From Hymenobacter cavernae (GTDB lineage: Bacteria; Bacteroidota; Bacteroidia; Cytophagales; Hymenobacteraceae), in contig NZ_BMHT01000005.1 in the NCBI RefSeq assembly GCF_014641455.1, forward strand, positions 437,357-501,356: a stretch of DNA of 64,000 nucleotides, given 5' to 3'. Below are positions 52,301-61,096 of the stretch, piece after piece; the stretch's first letter is position 1, and every line of letters starts with the position of its first letter. The translations under genes were made by a program, and so were the position numbers. Under the pieces are notes generated by a model, which was not told where the DNA came from, searched no databases, and saw nothing but the letters and a program-made list of their open reading frames with translations.

Positions 52301-52447
52301 ACTGTTCTGCGACAGACCGTCGGCGGTGGTTAGGGTATGAAACAGTAAGGCCGGCGACTGAGCAGCAGCTGGCAGAGCCCACGCGGCAGAAGCAGCCCAC
52401 ACCCACCGGCATAGCACCCAAAGTAACAGAACACTAGTTCGCTTCAT
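49352..52447 (-). CDS. two-component sensor histidine kinase with periplasmic propeller
   Basis: A 1031-residue kinase from the ATG at 52447; a GTG nine codons upstream is less likely. A signal sequence (VLLLWVLCRWVWAASAAWA) is followed by two rounds of seven or so two-component-propeller blades (about 40-690, with repeats like LWVGTxxGLxxFD and FxxxxxxPxSLSxNFVRxI). A Y_Y_Y domain follows (FEYRLESFDPGW type, near 740-800), then one helix, then the HisKA_3 domain GIARDLHDDMGSTLSSIS (His838) and an ATPase domain (EDNGIGFDPQ, GNGMVNMRARA). The sensed ligand is probably a carbohydrate in this architecture, but the neighbours do not show which. Confidence 0.93.
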   Translation of the reverse strand: MKRTSVLLLWVLCRWVWAASAAWALPAAAQSPALLFHTLTTADGLSQNSVSSMLQDRRGFLWLGTQDGLNRFDGAGFHVFRNDPQRPGSLSSNFILSLTQDQQGKIWVGTGGGGLCQYDPVTGKFRIFQNNPNEPGGIADNFVRAVFCDKEGRIWVGTEDGLHRVAKNGRSIQRFQHRPTNQAEVRQNSIRVIAQAVDGSLWVGTGEGQISQLDPHTNQLVPHPRWQAASAITSLFPDPRGGLWAGTETDGIAYLGLHNELPQVLRADAARPGSLPNNNIRSLLLDKQGTLWVGTAMGLGRYQRQTNTFDTFLHVQHSPYSLPGNVVQSLFEDRTGLLWVGTENGLSSFDSHPVAFGTYPISRRGNGPLWAVCEDAAGRAWVGTESEGLVCYDPGTGQRREFRHNPQDPNSLSEDYVRALWIDRRGRLWVGTQSQGLDCLEPGSTSFRHFRHEPDQPGSISDDFIRALYEDAQGRLWIGTEHGLNRYDAATERFTVYQHDEQNLASLSNNFVRVIRQDRHGQLWVGTGGGGLCQFDPQSGTFRAFRANARQAKSLSSNFVRSILEDHAGVLWVGTEGGGFCRLDDAKVGRFTTFREPQGLPNDVVYGMLEDEQGNLWLSTNKGIARFMPRTRQFLNFDMRDGLVQDEYNAGAYCRGRSGRFYFGGVIGLVVFRPGEVRINDAPPPVVLTDFRKFDETVALDSSITEQQVVRLSPRDYFFSLEFAALNFRRPDKNRYEYRLESFDPGWVAAGTRREATYTNLGPGTYTFRVRASNNDGVWNQRGTALTIVVEPPWYQTWWFRVLGSWGVFGVLFFAYRVRVRQLLAMERVRHGIARDLHDDMGSTLSSISILSQLARDHQQHQRPEQASRLLEQIGDSSRRMLDAMDDIVWAINPAHDSLDDVTARMRRFASEVLESRGVDFTFRVAPSVQGLRLDMQARREFFLLFKESVNNLAKYSQATEAAIALSYQKHHLVLNVEDNGIGFDPQAPARGGGNGMVNMRARAAAMKGKLTIDTAPGQGTKLELSVPLES

Positions 52448-52576
52448 GAGCAAGGCGGCAGCTAGTCGAGCCACCGAAATTCAGCTAGTCAAAACTAGGA
52501 AAAATCCTTGCTTGTGCTGCATTATTTACTAAAGAGCTACTGCTACTCGACTTATGGCAAAAGGCCAGACTAGAAA

Positions 52577-52602
52577 GCGGCGTCTGATATCTCAGGCGCC
52601 GC
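52577..52602 (-). terminator. possible terminator
   Basis: GCGGCGTCTGA, TATC loop, TCAGGCGCCGC, near-perfect. It sits downstream of the minus-strand gene ending at 52639. Confidence 0.65.
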
Positions 52603-52638
52603 TGTCGTTTCTTCCAAACCTGGTTAGTTAAGCACTAC

Positions 52639-53058
52639 CTACATGTATGAATTTGAGGTTCTCGCAAACTGCTGCACCCATCTTTTCAGTTCTTCACCTT
52701 CTATATCTAAGTAAGGGACATACTCAAAAAACCGTGGCGTTAAATCATTAACCGGACGAATCTCTAGTGAGTAGTAACCTAGGCGTATTCGCTCTAAACT
52801 AACTGCCAAATTTTCCCATGACTGCCACCCCAACTCCTTCGTCCATACCTTTTCCGGCGTGAGCCGCAACAATACGTCTCTTTCCTTAAGACGTAGATTT
52901 GCCATGTGTATTATCAATGCTCCAACTAAGGCCTCAATTATGCCAGGGAGTAGTTGATCCATTCCACGAATGACAGTTAGCATGGCAACAAGAATGATGA
53001 TAGCGCCAAACGATACCATCACCTTTGCTTTCCAACGCGTGTACCGAACCTCTACCAT
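52639..53058 (-). CDS. hypothetical two-helix membrane protein
   Basis: A 139-residue protein. Two hydrophobic stretches at about 14-30 (VSFGAIIILVAMLTVIRG) and 36-52 (LPGIIEALVGALIIHMAN) form a hairpin. The C-terminal part (LTPEKVWTKELGWQSWENLA, LGYYSLEIRPVNDLT) looks like a short beta-rich soluble domain, similar in order to bacterial PH-domain membrane proteins, but I am not sure. It is AT-richer than its neighbours and stands alone. Confidence 0.6.
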   Translation of the reverse strand: MVEVRYTRWKAKVMVSFGAIIILVAMLTVIRGMDQLLPGIIEALVGALIIHMANLRLKERDVLLRLTPEKVWTKELGWQSWENLAVSLERIRLGYYSLEIRPVNDLTPRFFEYVPYLDIEGEELKRWVQQFARTSNSYM

Positions 53059-53070
53059 TAGTATAAAGGA

Positions 53071-53098
53071 GAAGCCTAGCTATTAATAGCTAGGCTTC
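53071..53098. terminator. perfect palindromic hairpin after aspS
   Basis: GAAGCCTAGCTATT and its exact complement form a 28-base palindrome between aspS and the next gene. It may act as terminator for aspS. Confidence 0.75.
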
Positions 53099-53119
53099 GT
53101 CGTTTTGTTGCTCTAAGGG

Positions 53120-54886
53120 TTACTTTGCTGGCACTACCGCCGTCTTGATGCTTAGTTCCTTCAGCTGCGCTTCCGAAATCTGCGAGGGCGAGTCAATCAT
53201 CACGTCGCGGCCGGAGTTATTCTTCGGGAAGGCGATGAAGTCGCGGATGCTGTCAGCGCCGCCGAAGAGCGAGCATAGGCGGTCGAAGCCGAAGGCAATA
53301 CCGCCGTGAGGCGGCGCGCCGTATTCGAAGGCGTCGAGCAGGAAGCCAAACTGGGCTTTAGCTTCCTCATCGGAGAAACCTAGCAACGAGAACATGCGCG
53401 CCTGCACGCCACGGTCGTGGATACGGATGGAGCCGCCGCCGACTTCTACGCCGTTGATAACCATGTCGTAAGCGTTGGCCCGCACTTCGCCGATGGTGTC
53501 GGGATTGTCGAGCAAAGCTAGGTCTTCGGGCTTGGGCGAGGTGAACGGGTGGTGCATGGCGAAATAACGACCTTCCTCTTCGATGTATTCGAGCAACGGG
53601 AAGTCCACGACCCACAACGGCGAGAACGTGTCTTTGTCGCGCAGACCTAGGCGCTGGCCCATTTCTAAGCGCAACTCACTTAAAGCTTTGCGGGTCTTGT
53701 TCGCATCGCCCGCCAGAATAAGCAGCAGGTCGCCTTCGCTAGCGTTAAAGGCTTCTTTCCACTTTTGCAGCTCTTCCTGCGAGTAGAATTTATCCACCGA
53801 CGATTTCACCAAGCCGCCGGCTTCTACGCGGGCGTACACGAGGCCAGTCGCACCTAGCTGCGGGCGCTTCACAAACTCCGTCAGCTCGTCGAGCTGCTTG
53901 CGGGTGTAGGTGGCAAGGGTAGAAGCGTTGATACCGACTACCAACTCGGCCTTGTCGAACACCGGAAAGTTCTGGCCTTTCACGATGTCGTTCAGTTCTA
54001 CGAACCTCATTTCGAAGCGCGTATCGGGCTTGTCGTTGCCGTACTGACGCATGGCGTCCGCGTAGGTCATGCGCGGCAGTTCATTGATTTCAAGGCCTTT
54101 CACTTCCTTGAACAGATATTTCACCAAGCCTTCGAAGGTGTTCAGGATGTCTTCCTGCTCCACAAACGCCATTTCGCAGTCGATCTGAGTGAACTCGGGC
54201 TGGCGGTCGGCGCGCAGGTCTTCATCGCGGAAACACTTCACAATCTGGAAGTAGCGGTCGAAGCCCGACACCATCAGCAGCTGCTTGAATGTCTGGGGCG
54301 ACTGCGGCAGGGCGTAGAACTCGCCGGGATTCATGCGCGAGGGCACCACAAAGTCGCGGGCGCCTTCGGGCGTGCTCTTAATCAGCACGGGCGTTTCCAC
54401 TTCAATGAACTGCTCGCCGTCGAGGTAGCGGCGCACCGCCTGGGCCATGCGGTGGCGCAGCATCAGATTCTGGCGCACGGGCGTGCGGCGCAAGTCGAGG
54501 TAGCGGTACTTCATCCGCAGGTCGTCGCCGCCGTCGGTTTCGTCTTCGATGAGGAAGGGCGGCAGCTTGGCAGGGTTAAGCACCTCCAACTGCTGCACCC
54601 GAATCTCGATGGCACCGGTTGGAATTTTCTCGTTTTTGGAGTAGCGCTCGGCCACTTTGCCAGTTACCTGCACCACAAACTCCCGACCTAGGGTGCGGGC
54701 CAGCTCGCGCAGCTCGTCGGCTTCCACGCCTTCTTCCAGCGTGAGCTGGGTGATGCCGTACCGGTCGCGCAGGTCAACCCAGAAAATGCCGCCTTTGTCG
54801 CGGGTGCGCTGCACCCAGCCGGTGAGCGTAACAGTTTGACCAGCGTTATCGAGGCGGAGTTCGCCGCAGGTATGCGTTCGGAGCAT
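53120..54886 (-). CDS. aspS: aspartyl-tRNA synthetase
   Basis: A 588-residue bacterial-type AspRS that charges tRNA-Asp in the cytoplasm. An N-terminal OB anticodon domain ([20 protein letters not shown], about 15-105) precedes the class II core. The latter has [31 protein letters not shown] with motif 2 Arg, and motif 3 [19 protein letters not shown] insertion domain lies at about 285-420, as in bacterial and not archaeal enzymes. The length is normal. A family E hairpin lies directly upstream of the start. Confidence 0.97.
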   Translation of the reverse strand: MLRTHTCGELRLDNAGQTVTLTGWVQRTRDKGGIFWVDLRDRYGITQLTLEEGVEADELRELARTLGREFVVQVTGKVAERYSKNEKIPTGAIEIRVQQLEVLNPAKLPPFLIEDETDGGDDLRMKYRYLDLRRTPVRQNLMLRHRMAQAVRRYLDGEQFIEVETPVLIKSTPEGARDFVVPSRMNPGEFYALPQSPQTFKQLLMVSGFDRYFQIVKCFRDEDLRADRQPEFTQIDCEMAFVEQEDILNTFEGLVKYLFKEVKGLEINELPRMTYADAMRQYGNDKPDTRFEMRFVELNDIVKGQNFPVFDKAELVVGINASTLATYTRKQLDELTEFVKRPQLGATGLVYARVEAGGLVKSSVDKFYSQEELQKWKEAFNASEGDLLLILAGDANKTRKALSELRLEMGQRLGLRDKDTFSPLWVVDFPLLEYIEEEGRYFAMHHPFTSPKPEDLALLDNPDTIGEVRANAYDMVINGVEVGGGSIRIHDRGVQARMFSLLGFSDEEAKAQFGFLLDAFEYGAPPHGGIAFGFDRLCSLFGGADSIRDFIAFPKNNSGRDVMIDSPSQISEAQLKELSIKTAVVPAK

Positions 54887-54891
54887 AATTC

Positions 54892-54976
54892 AGTAGTAAG
54901 TATTAGGTAGTGAGTAGTTAGATGAGCCAAGTAGCAGCATGGGAAACTAACTACTCACTACTTACTACTCACTACT
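54892..54976. repeat. long inverted repeat, family E (AGTAGTAAGTA type)
   Basis: AGTAGTAAGTATTAGGTAGT starts a 29-base arm (54892-54920) pairing with 54948-54976 with three differences. It begins 5 bases upstream of the aspS start codon, so it lies in the aspS leader. The rest of the gap 54977-55178 shows no feature. Confidence 0.88.
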
Positions 54977-55178
54977 AGCCAGCAACAAAGTTAGGCAGGA
55001 AAGATAAGTCAACTGGTTGTTAAAGTCGGATTTTAGCCAGATACCATTAGAACTTTCATCGATTAAAACGTGCTTTGTAGCGTCATAAGCTAGCTTCACC
55101 CGTATCCAAAACCCATTCTGGTACGGAGTATGCAACTTCCAGGCACTACTCCGTTTTAACTTCCTCCTTCGTTTTTAC

Positions 55179-55646
55179 ATGAAACGCATTGTTCTTTTCA
55201 GCTGCGCCGCTGCGTTGCTCACCCTTTCGGGGGCTCACGCGCAGACGTCCACCAAGGTTAAAACCAAATCGAAATCAGCGGCCACCGGCGCCGTTATCAA
55301 GTCTAAATCCAGTGGTGCTGAGCCGGTAACGCTTGATGGCCCGATCAAGCGCGTGGAGACGCTGTCGGGCATCGACGTATATCCTGACCCCAGCTCCCAA
55401 ACCATTATGCTGAGCTTCACGCAGCAGTTCACCAAACCCGGCACGCTGGTGATGACCAATTACAAGAATGTGCCGGTGTACACCACTGCCCTCGACCCGC
55501 AGGACAACACCGGTCAGCCCGTCAACCTAGGTCGGATTCCGGCCGGCACGTATCTGGTAGAAGCCAAAACCGGCAACTACGTGTACTGGAAGCAGGTGCG
55601 TATTAAGTATCCTTCAAAGCCGGCCACGGGCAAGAAGCGCCGCTAA
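55179..55646 (+). CDS. hypothetical secreted protein with beta-sandwich end
   Basis: A 155-residue exported protein. The signal peptide is MKRIVLFSCAAALLTLSGAHA. A Lys/Ser-rich linker (TKVKTKSKSAATG) leads to a C-terminal domain with IDVYPDPSSQTIMLSFTQQF and LGRIPAGTYLVEAKTGNYVY, the same strand pattern as T9SS sorting-type beta-sandwiches. A basic tail (KPATGKKRR) follows, so it is not a standard sorting tail. Function unknown. Confidence 0.7.
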   Translation: MKRIVLFSCAAALLTLSGAHAQTSTKVKTKSKSAATGAVIKSKSSGAEPVTLDGPIKRVETLSGIDVYPDPSSQTIMLSFTQQFTKPGTLVMTNYKNVPVYTTALDPQDNTGQPVNLGRIPAGTYLVEAKTGNYVYWKQVRIKYPSKPATGKKRR

Positions 55647-55669
55647 GCCGTTTGTCTGGCTAAGTCCTG

Positions 55670-55701
55670 AAAACCTCCGTGGTTCACTCCGCGGAGGTTT
55701 T
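55670..55701 (+). terminator. terminator after secreted protein gene
   Basis: AAAACCTCCG pairs with CGGAGGTTTT around a 12-base loop, then GTTTTA. Confidence 0.8.
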
Positions 55702-55788
55702 GTTTTATCGGAACGCACCGCAACGCGTCTGGTGTTTACAACACTTAGGTTGACAACAACCTTTTCAAGACCTAGGTCGTGCACGCGA

Positions 55789-55813
55789 GAACACGCCGCG
55801 GCGCGTTCCTACA
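55789..55813. repeat. family C half element
   Basis: GAACACGCCGCGGCGCGTTC followed by CTACA matches one arm of the inverted repeat at 23415-23536; the other arm is missing. Confidence 0.8.
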
Positions 55814-55841
55814 GTTCCGACTGCTTGCCTTACTTTGTCGT

Positions 55842-56408
55842 ATGAAAATCTCTTCCATTTTGCGTTTGGCGCCGCTGCTGGTGCTGTTTACGTTGGTTGC
55901 CTTTGTAGCGCCCGCGCCTAAGCTTAAGAAAACGCCCGTCGGCAAAAACATCACCCTAGGTGTGCCGGAAGGCTTTGCGGCCCTGCCCGACGATGGCATT
56001 GCAGCCAAGTACCCAGCCCCGCGCAAGCCGCTGGCGGTCTTCTCCAACCCCAGCGGCCGCGTCGATGTGAGCGTGGCTCAGAAGCCGAGCACCTTCACCG
56101 ACCGCGACTACGCGCTGCTGCTCAAGATCTACAAGGCGAGCATCCAGAATACGTATTCCAAGGTTGATTTTCTGACGGAAGACATTCGCACCATCAACAA
56201 GCGCGACTTCGTGACGCTGGAGTTCGTATCATCGTTGGCCGACAACCGGCGCAACGGCAACCTAGCTCCTATTCGTCGGTATCAGCTCATCCAGTACACC
56301 ATTCAGGGCGACCAGCTCTACGTATTCACCTTCAACGCCCCCGCCGACGAGCAGGCGCAGTGGCAGCCCACGGCCCAGGCCGTGATGCAAAGCATCTCGA
56401 TGAAATAA
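55842..56408 (+). CDS. hypothetical exported protein
   Basis: A 188-residue protein from the ATG at 55842; the upstream open frame runs through the family C half element and is not credible. An N-terminal signal-like helix (LRLAPLLVLFTLVAFVAPAP) is followed by a soluble domain with VPEGFAALPDDGIAAKYPAP, DVSVAQKPSTFTDRDYALLL and TIQGDQLYVFTFNAPADEQA. The order recalls a PsbP-like or DUF1795 fold, in which a small molecule or lipid may bind, but this is tentative. It stands alone between aspS and tadA. Confidence 0.65.
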   Translation: MKISSILRLAPLLVLFTLVAFVAPAPKLKKTPVGKNITLGVPEGFAALPDDGIAAKYPAPRKPLAVFSNPSGRVDVSVAQKPSTFTDRDYALLLKIYKASIQNTYSKVDFLTEDIRTINKRDFVTLEFVSSLADNRRNGNLAPIRRYQLIQYTIQGDQLYVFTFNAPADEQAQWQPTAQAVMQSISMK

Positions 56409-56485
56409 ATTTGATGCGCTGATTGATGTATTAGCACCTAAAAACATCAGATAATCAGCATATTACTTCACCAGCACATTACAAA

Positions 56486-56932
56486 ATGACTCTTTCCTTA
56501 TACAGCGACGAGCACTACATGCGGGAGGCGCTTAAGCAGGCGCGCTATGCGTTGGCGGAGGAAGAAATTCCGATTGGCGCGGTGGTCGTGCTGGAGCGGC
56601 AGATCATTGCCCGCGCCTACAACCAAACCGAAAAGCTGCGCGACGTAACGGCCCACGCCGAAATGCTGGCTCTTACCGCAGCCGCTAACTATGTGGGCAA
56701 TAAGTATCTATCCGACTGCACGTTGTACGTAACCATAGAGCCGTGCGTGATGTGCGCCGGGGCCAGCGCCTGGGCCCAGGTGCGGCGCGTGGTGTACGGC
56801 GCACACGAGGAAAAACGCGGCTTTCGGCGGTATGGCAACCTGTTGCATCCGAAGACAGAACTGGCAACCGGCATCCTGGCCACCGAGAGTGCCGAATTGA
56901 TGCAGCAGTTTTTCGCCCAAAAACGGAAATAA
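56486..56932 (+). CDS. tadA: tRNA-adenosine deaminase
   Basis: A 148-residue zinc deaminase that changes adenosine-34 to inosine in tRNA-Arg. The zinc site is TAHAEMLAL (His57, catalytic Glu59) and EPCVMCAGA (Cys87, Cys90). The length and the helix YMREALKQARYALAEEEIPI fit TadA better than guanine or cytosine deaminases. A low-complexity inverted repeat follows, before the superoxide dismutase gene. Confidence 0.9.
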   Translation: MTLSLYSDEHYMREALKQARYALAEEEIPIGAVVVLERQIIARAYNQTEKLRDVTAHAEMLALTAAANYVGNKYLSDCTLYVTIEPCVMCAGASAWAQVRRVVYGAHEEKRGFRRYGNLLHPKTELATGILATESAELMQQFFAQKRK

Positions 56933-56945
56933 CTCTACTTTTAGC

Positions 56946-57093
56946 GGTGAAATGGCGGGATGGTGAATTGGTGAGTAGTGAACCAGTGCGTGTGGAACGA
57001 TGGCCGTAACCCATTCGCCTTAAAATCTGTTATTCCCTAACTCATCATCTCCCTGTTTCACCGCTCACCATTTTACCATCTCACAATTTCACC
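56946..57093. repeat. long imperfect inverted repeat, family F (GGTGAAATGG type)
   Basis: GGTGAAATGGCGGGATGGTG on the left pairs imperfectly with the sequence ending CTCACAATTTCACC on the right. It fills the tadA-sod spacer and ends 10 bases before the sod start. The smaller relative is at 20278-20353. Confidence 0.75.
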
Positions 57094-57103
57094 ATTCAAA
57101 CCT

Positions 57104-57706
57104 ATGGCCTTCGAACTGCCTGCTCTGCCCTACTCCTACGACGCTATCGAACCCTACATCGATGCGCAAACGATGGAAATCCACCACACGAAGCACCACC
57201 AGGCTTACGTGACCAACCTGAATAACGCCATTCAGGGAACGGAGATGGAGAATCAGTCGCTGGAAGAAATCCTGCACAACATCGCCAAGGCGCCGGCTGC
57301 CGTGCGCAACAACGGCGGTGGTCACTGGAATCACTCGCTGTTCTGGACGATCCTAGGTCCAAATGGCGGCGGCGAGCCTACGGGCCCGATTGCTGAGGCT
57401 ATCAGCAAGGCTTTCGGTAGCTATGAGAAGTTCAAGGAAGAGTTCACGAAGGCTGCTACTACGCGCTTCGGCTCGGGCTGGGCTTGGCTCTGCAAGCAGC
57501 CCGACGGCTCGCTGCAAATCTGCTCAACCCCTAACCAGGACAACCCACTGATGCCTGACACCGGCTGCAACGGCACGCCGGTTCTCGGCCTCGACGTGTG
57601 GGAGCACGCTTACTACCTGAAGTACCAGAACAAGCGTCCCGACTACATCGCGGCCTTCTACAACGCCATCAACTGGGACGAAGTGAATAAGCGCTTCTCA
57701 GCCTAG
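57104..57706 (+). CDS. Fe/Mn superoxide dismutase
   Basis: A 200-residue enzyme that converts superoxide to peroxide and oxygen. The metal ligands are visible as [10 protein letters not shown] (His27), [12 protein letters not shown], and [19 protein letters not shown] (Asp and His). It is a cytoplasmic type with no signal peptide. Sequence alone cannot firmly separate Fe from Mn use. A strong terminator follows. Confidence 0.96.
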   Translation: MAFELPALPYSYDAIEPYIDAQTMEIHHTKHHQAYVTNLNNAIQGTEMENQSLEEILHNIAKAPAAVRNNGGGHWNHSLFWTILGPNGGGEPTGPIAEAISKAFGSYEKFKEEFTKAATTRFGSGWAWLCKQPDGSLQICSTPNQDNPLMPDTGCNGTPVLGLDVWEHAYYLKYQNKRPDYIAAFYNAINWDEVNKRFSA

Positions 57707-57727
57707 GTTCTGAATTTTTGCTTGCTT

Positions 57728-57764
57728 AAAAAGGCTTCTTCGCAAGGTGCGAAGAAGCCTTTTT
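57728..57764 (+). terminator. terminator after superoxide dismutase
   Basis: AAAAAGGCTTCTTCGCA, AGG loop, TGCGAAGAAGCCTTTTT. Confidence 0.93.
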
Positions 57765-57839
57765 GTTGTCCTTGCAGTTCGGCTTTGCACCTGTGTGCCA
57801 CTTACCTAGGTTTTACGAAAATGCAGTTTAAGCGGAGTC

Positions 57840-57937
57840 GTCATGCTGAGCTGGCCGAAGCATCCCGCGTGCAGTAGTAGCTCCAATCGTCAGGTTCTAC
57901 TACTGCACGCGGGATGCTTCGGCCAGCTCAGCATGAC
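57840..57937. repeat. perfect 40-base inverted repeat, family A
   Basis: GTCATGCTGAGCTGGCCGAA at 57840 starts a 40-base arm that is an exact reverse complement of 57898-57937, with an 18-base loop. It is the best preserved family A copy. The gap 57707-58103 holds this, the terminator above and no gene. Confidence 0.98.
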
Positions 57938-58103
57938 CGTTCCGGGCTTTTCAGATAAGACCTAGGTTAGCCGGCTAATGAGTAACAGGCCAGTGTGCTT
58001 CTGTTTCCGGGCTCGTTTTCTCGGCTCCGTGCCCGCTCTTTTCCGTCGATAATCCTTAGTACCTTTAACGGCTGAATCTTACTTCATCTTCAAAATACCC
58101 TGC

Positions 58104-59387
58104 ATGAACATCAAGCTTCGCCTTACCATCCTGAGCTTCCTACAGTTTTTTATCTGGGGTTCGTGGCTGATAACCATTGGGGCATATTGGTTTCAAACGA
58201 AGCAATGGCCCGGCGGAACATTCGGGGCGGTGTTCGCTACCATGGGCACGGCCTCCATCTTTATGCCTTCGCTCATGGGCATTTTGGCCGATAAATGGGT
58301 GAACGCCGAGAAGCTCTACGGCCTACTGCACATCCTGGGCGGGGCCGTGCTTTGCGCCGTGCCCATGATCAACGATCCTGACCAGCTGGTGTGGGTCATG
58401 CAGCTGGCCATGATCTTCTACATGCCGACCCTGGCTTTGTCCATTGCCGTGTCGTACTCGGTGCTTAAGCGCGAAGGCTTCGATGTCGTGAAGGACTACC
58501 CGCCCATTCGCGTGTGGGGCACTATTGGCTTCATCGTGGCGATGTGGACGGTGAGCCTGCTCGGCCTGGAGAAGTCGGCCAATCAGTTTTACGTAGCGGC
58601 GGGCGCGGCCTTTTTATTGGGCCTGTACTCCTTTACGCTGCCGGCCTGCCCTCCGCCTTCGAAGAACACGCCGAGCCGCTCGCTGGTCGATGCCCTAGGT
58701 TTGAAGTCGTTCGCGCTGCTCCGCGACCCCAAAATGCTGACGTTCTTCTTGTTTGCCATGCTGCTCGGCGCCGCGCTCCAGCTTACCAACGCTTACGGCG
58801 ATACCTTCCTGCACGACTTCGACAAAGTAGCCGCCTACCAGGACACGCTGACGGTGAAGTACCCGGCCATCATCATGTCCATCTCCCAGATTTCGGAGAC
58901 GTTATTTATCCTGGCTATTCCCTTCTTCCTGCGCCGCTTCGGCATCAAGCAGGTCATGTTCTTTAGCATGGTGGCCTGGGTGCTGCGCTTTGGCCTGTTC
59001 GCCTACGGCAATCCGGGCTCCGGACTCTGGATGATCATTCTCTCGTGCATCGTCTACGGCATGGCCTTCGACTTCTTCAATATCTCCGGCTCGCTGTTCG
59101 TTGAAACCCAGACGGCTCCCTCCATCCGGGCCAGCGCGCAGGGTTTGTTTATGATGATGACCAACGGCTTCGGCGCCGTGCTGGGCAGCCGGGTAAGTGG
59201 CATTGTTATCGAGAAGTATTTCACCGCCGCCAATGGCGCCAAAGACTGGCAGAGCATCTGGCTGGCGTTTGCGGCCTACTCGCTGGTTATTGCCGTCTTG
59301 TTCGTTATTCTTTTCAAGCACAAGCACGATCCGCAAGCCATTCAGGAACCACACACGGAGCCAGTTCTTTCAACCGAACCAGCCTAG
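58104..59387 (+). CDS. nucleoside:H+ symporter, NupG family
   Basis: A 427-residue MFS transporter with 12 helices that brings nucleosides into the cell with protons. The start MNIKLRLTILSFLQFFIWGS and the segment FMPSLMGILADKWVNAEKLY are typical of the nucleoside:H+ symporter family (NupG/XapB), as is FDFFNISGSLFVETQTAPSI later on. The short C-terminal tail is hydrophilic. It stands alone; the YjjG and Ndk genes of nucleotide metabolism are elsewhere in the window. Confidence 0.9.
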   Translation: MNIKLRLTILSFLQFFIWGSWLITIGAYWFQTKQWPGGTFGAVFATMGTASIFMPSLMGILADKWVNAEKLYGLLHILGGAVLCAVPMINDPDQLVWVMQLAMIFYMPTLALSIAVSYSVLKREGFDVVKDYPPIRVWGTIGFIVAMWTVSLLGLEKSANQFYVAAGAAFLLGLYSFTLPACPPPSKNTPSRSLVDALGLKSFALLRDPKMLTFFLFAMLLGAALQLTNAYGDTFLHDFDKVAAYQDTLTVKYPAIIMSISQISETLFILAIPFFLRRFGIKQVMFFSMVAWVLRFGLFAYGNPGSGLWMIILSCIVYGMAFDFFNISGSLFVETQTAPSIRASAQGLFMMMTNGFGAVLGSRVSGIVIEKYFTAANGAKDWQSIWLAFAAYSLVIAVLFVILFKHKHDPQAIQEPHTEPVLSTEPA

Positions 59388-59464
59388 GGCCAAGCTAGGT
59401 TTGCGTGCGCTGCTTTACAAAAATCGTCCTTAGGCTATTTAATTAACACAGCTTTTCTTATTGA

Positions 59465-60562
59465 ATGGCGTCACTTCCGAGTTCGGCGGCTACCCCTGAC
59501 CTTTCGGCTACCTTTACCCAGCAAGGCTTTCAGCCAATAAACTGGTTTTACGCAATGTTCGGGGTGCTACCCCGCCGCGAAATCTATCAACTAGCTTCTT
59601 CTGAAGCGCGACAAGCGGTGCTCGACGCCCTGGCCGAAACGTACAACTTAGACCATGCTACTGTTGTGCATTCGGTTTACCTGGAGGAAGCTGGCAAGGA
59701 CCCGGAGTGGCACTACTATGCCTTGTCACCTGAACCTCATTTACTTCTGTGGTTCTACGACCGAGGCCTATACGGCGACCAAGGAGCCCAGCTGTTTTAC
59801 TCCCCCCGCACTAACGCAACTTTACTAACGCAGGTACGTGCCCTGCTCATGGTTCAACTTGATAAGGGGAAGCTAGAACGCCAACGCATTCAGGTGTTGC
59901 GGCTTAATGGCAACGACCTAGAGTTTTCGCCGTTGCCGCTCAAGATTCCGGCGCTCGACCTAGGTACGCACTACAACGACGACCTGCTGCCGGTGCACGA
60001 GACCATTATGCGGCGCTTGCAAAAGCCCGACGATAAAGGGCTCGTCATCTTACACGGGCCGCCCGGCACCGGCAAAACCAGCTACATCCGCCACTTGTGC
60101 GGCCTCACGGATAAGCCGAAGCTATTCATTCCACCCAACCTAGCGGTACGCATCGCCGATCCGGAGTTTATCAACCTGCTGCACGATAACACCAATTCGA
60201 TTCTACTGATTGAGGATGCAGAAGAGTTGCTGATGAAACGTGATAGCCAAGGCAGCAACGCCGTCAGCAACTTGCTCAACCTCTCCGATGGCCTGCTCTC
60301 AGATGGTTTTCACATTCAGATTATCTGCACCTTCAACGCCGACCTAGCCCGCATCGACAAAGCTTTATTGCGCAAAGGACGCCTGATTGCTTCCTACAAC
60401 TTTGAGCCGCTCACGCCAGCCAAAGCACAAGCGCTGGCTACTACCCTGGGGCAAACAAGCCCGGTTACAGAGCCGATTACGCTAGCCGATATTTATAATC
60501 GAGAAGAAAATACTTTTATTAGTGCGCCTAAAAGCACAAGCCGCATTGGCTTCGGACGTTAG
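59465..60562 (+). CDS. BCS1-like AAA ATPase
   Basis: A 365-residue protein. The N-terminal 180 residues (FQPINWFYAMFGVLPRREIY, then a mixed domain) are not recognised. The C-terminal ATPase has Walker A HGPPGTGKTSY near 197-206, Walker B SILLIEDAEELL in which ED takes the place of DE (as in BCS1-type proteins), and a sensor region IICTFNADLARIDKALLRKG with the arginine at the end. It may be a chaperone-like or conflict-related ATPase. No partner gene is adjacent. The end is Ser/Thr-rich. Confidence 0.82.
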   Translation: MASLPSSAATPDLSATFTQQGFQPINWFYAMFGVLPRREIYQLASSEARQAVLDALAETYNLDHATVVHSVYLEEAGKDPEWHYYALSPEPHLLLWFYDRGLYGDQGAQLFYSPRTNATLLTQVRALLMVQLDKGKLERQRIQVLRLNGNDLEFSPLPLKIPALDLGTHYNDDLLPVHETIMRRLQKPDDKGLVILHGPPGTGKTSYIRHLCGLTDKPKLFIPPNLAVRIADPEFINLLHDNTNSILLIEDAEELLMKRDSQGSNAVSNLLNLSDGLLSDGFHIQIICTFNADLARIDKALLRKGRLIASYNFEPLTPAKAQALATTLGQTSPVTEPITLADIYNREENTFISAPKSTSRIGFGR

Positions 60563-60614
60563 AACCTAGGTTTTAGTATAAACTTAGCATAAAACCAGTA
60601 TAAATACAGTATAA

Positions 60615-60652
60615 CAAAAAAACCGCTTTGCAGACTGCAAAGCGGTTTTTTT
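60615..60652. terminator. terminator between AAA gene and ndk
   Basis: AAAACCGCTTTGCA, GAC loop, TGCAAAGCGGTTTT with A/T runs on both sides; it serves both convergent genes. Confidence 0.92.
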
Positions 60653-60676
60653 GTTGATTTTCAGCGATAAGTCAGC

Positions 60677-61096
60677 TTAGAACTGCTCGTCGGCGCTGAA
60701 GTAGAAGTCACCTTCGATTTGCGCATTCTCGTCGGAGTCGGAGCCGTGCACCGCATTAGCCTCGATGCTCTTGGCGTACTTCTTCCGGATGGTGCCTTCG
60801 GCAGCCTGCGCCGGGTTGGTAGCCCCGATCAGCGTGCGGAAATCCGCTACGGCGTTTTCTTTCTCCAGAATAGCGGCCACAATCGGACCCGACGACATGT
60901 AATTCACCAGGTCGTTGTAGAAGGGGCGCTCCTTGTGAACTTCGTAAAACTTGCCGGCGCGCTCGGGCGTCAGGCGTACTTTCTTCAGCGACACGATGCG
61001 GAAGCCGCCTTCTTCGATCATGTGCAGAATGCCACCAATGTGGTTTTCCTGCACCGCGTCGGGCTTAATCATCGTGAATGTGCGATTCGTTGCCAT
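60677..61096 (-). CDS. ndk: nucleoside diphosphate kinase
   Basis: A 139-residue enzyme that moves the gamma-phosphate between nucleoside triphosphates and diphosphates. [10 protein letters not shown] starts the fold and the active His117 lies in [12 protein letters not shown]. The length is that of the standard bacterial enzyme. A possible -7 element (TACTTTTG on the minus strand, 61158-61165) lies about 60 bases upstream. Confidence 0.97.
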   Translation of the reverse strand: MATNRTFTMIKPDAVQENHIGGILHMIEEGGFRIVSLKKVRLTPERAGKFYEVHKERPFYNDLVNYMSSGPIVAAILEKENAVADFRTLIGATNPAQAAEGTIRKKYAKSIEANAVHGSDSDENAQIEGDFYFSADEQF

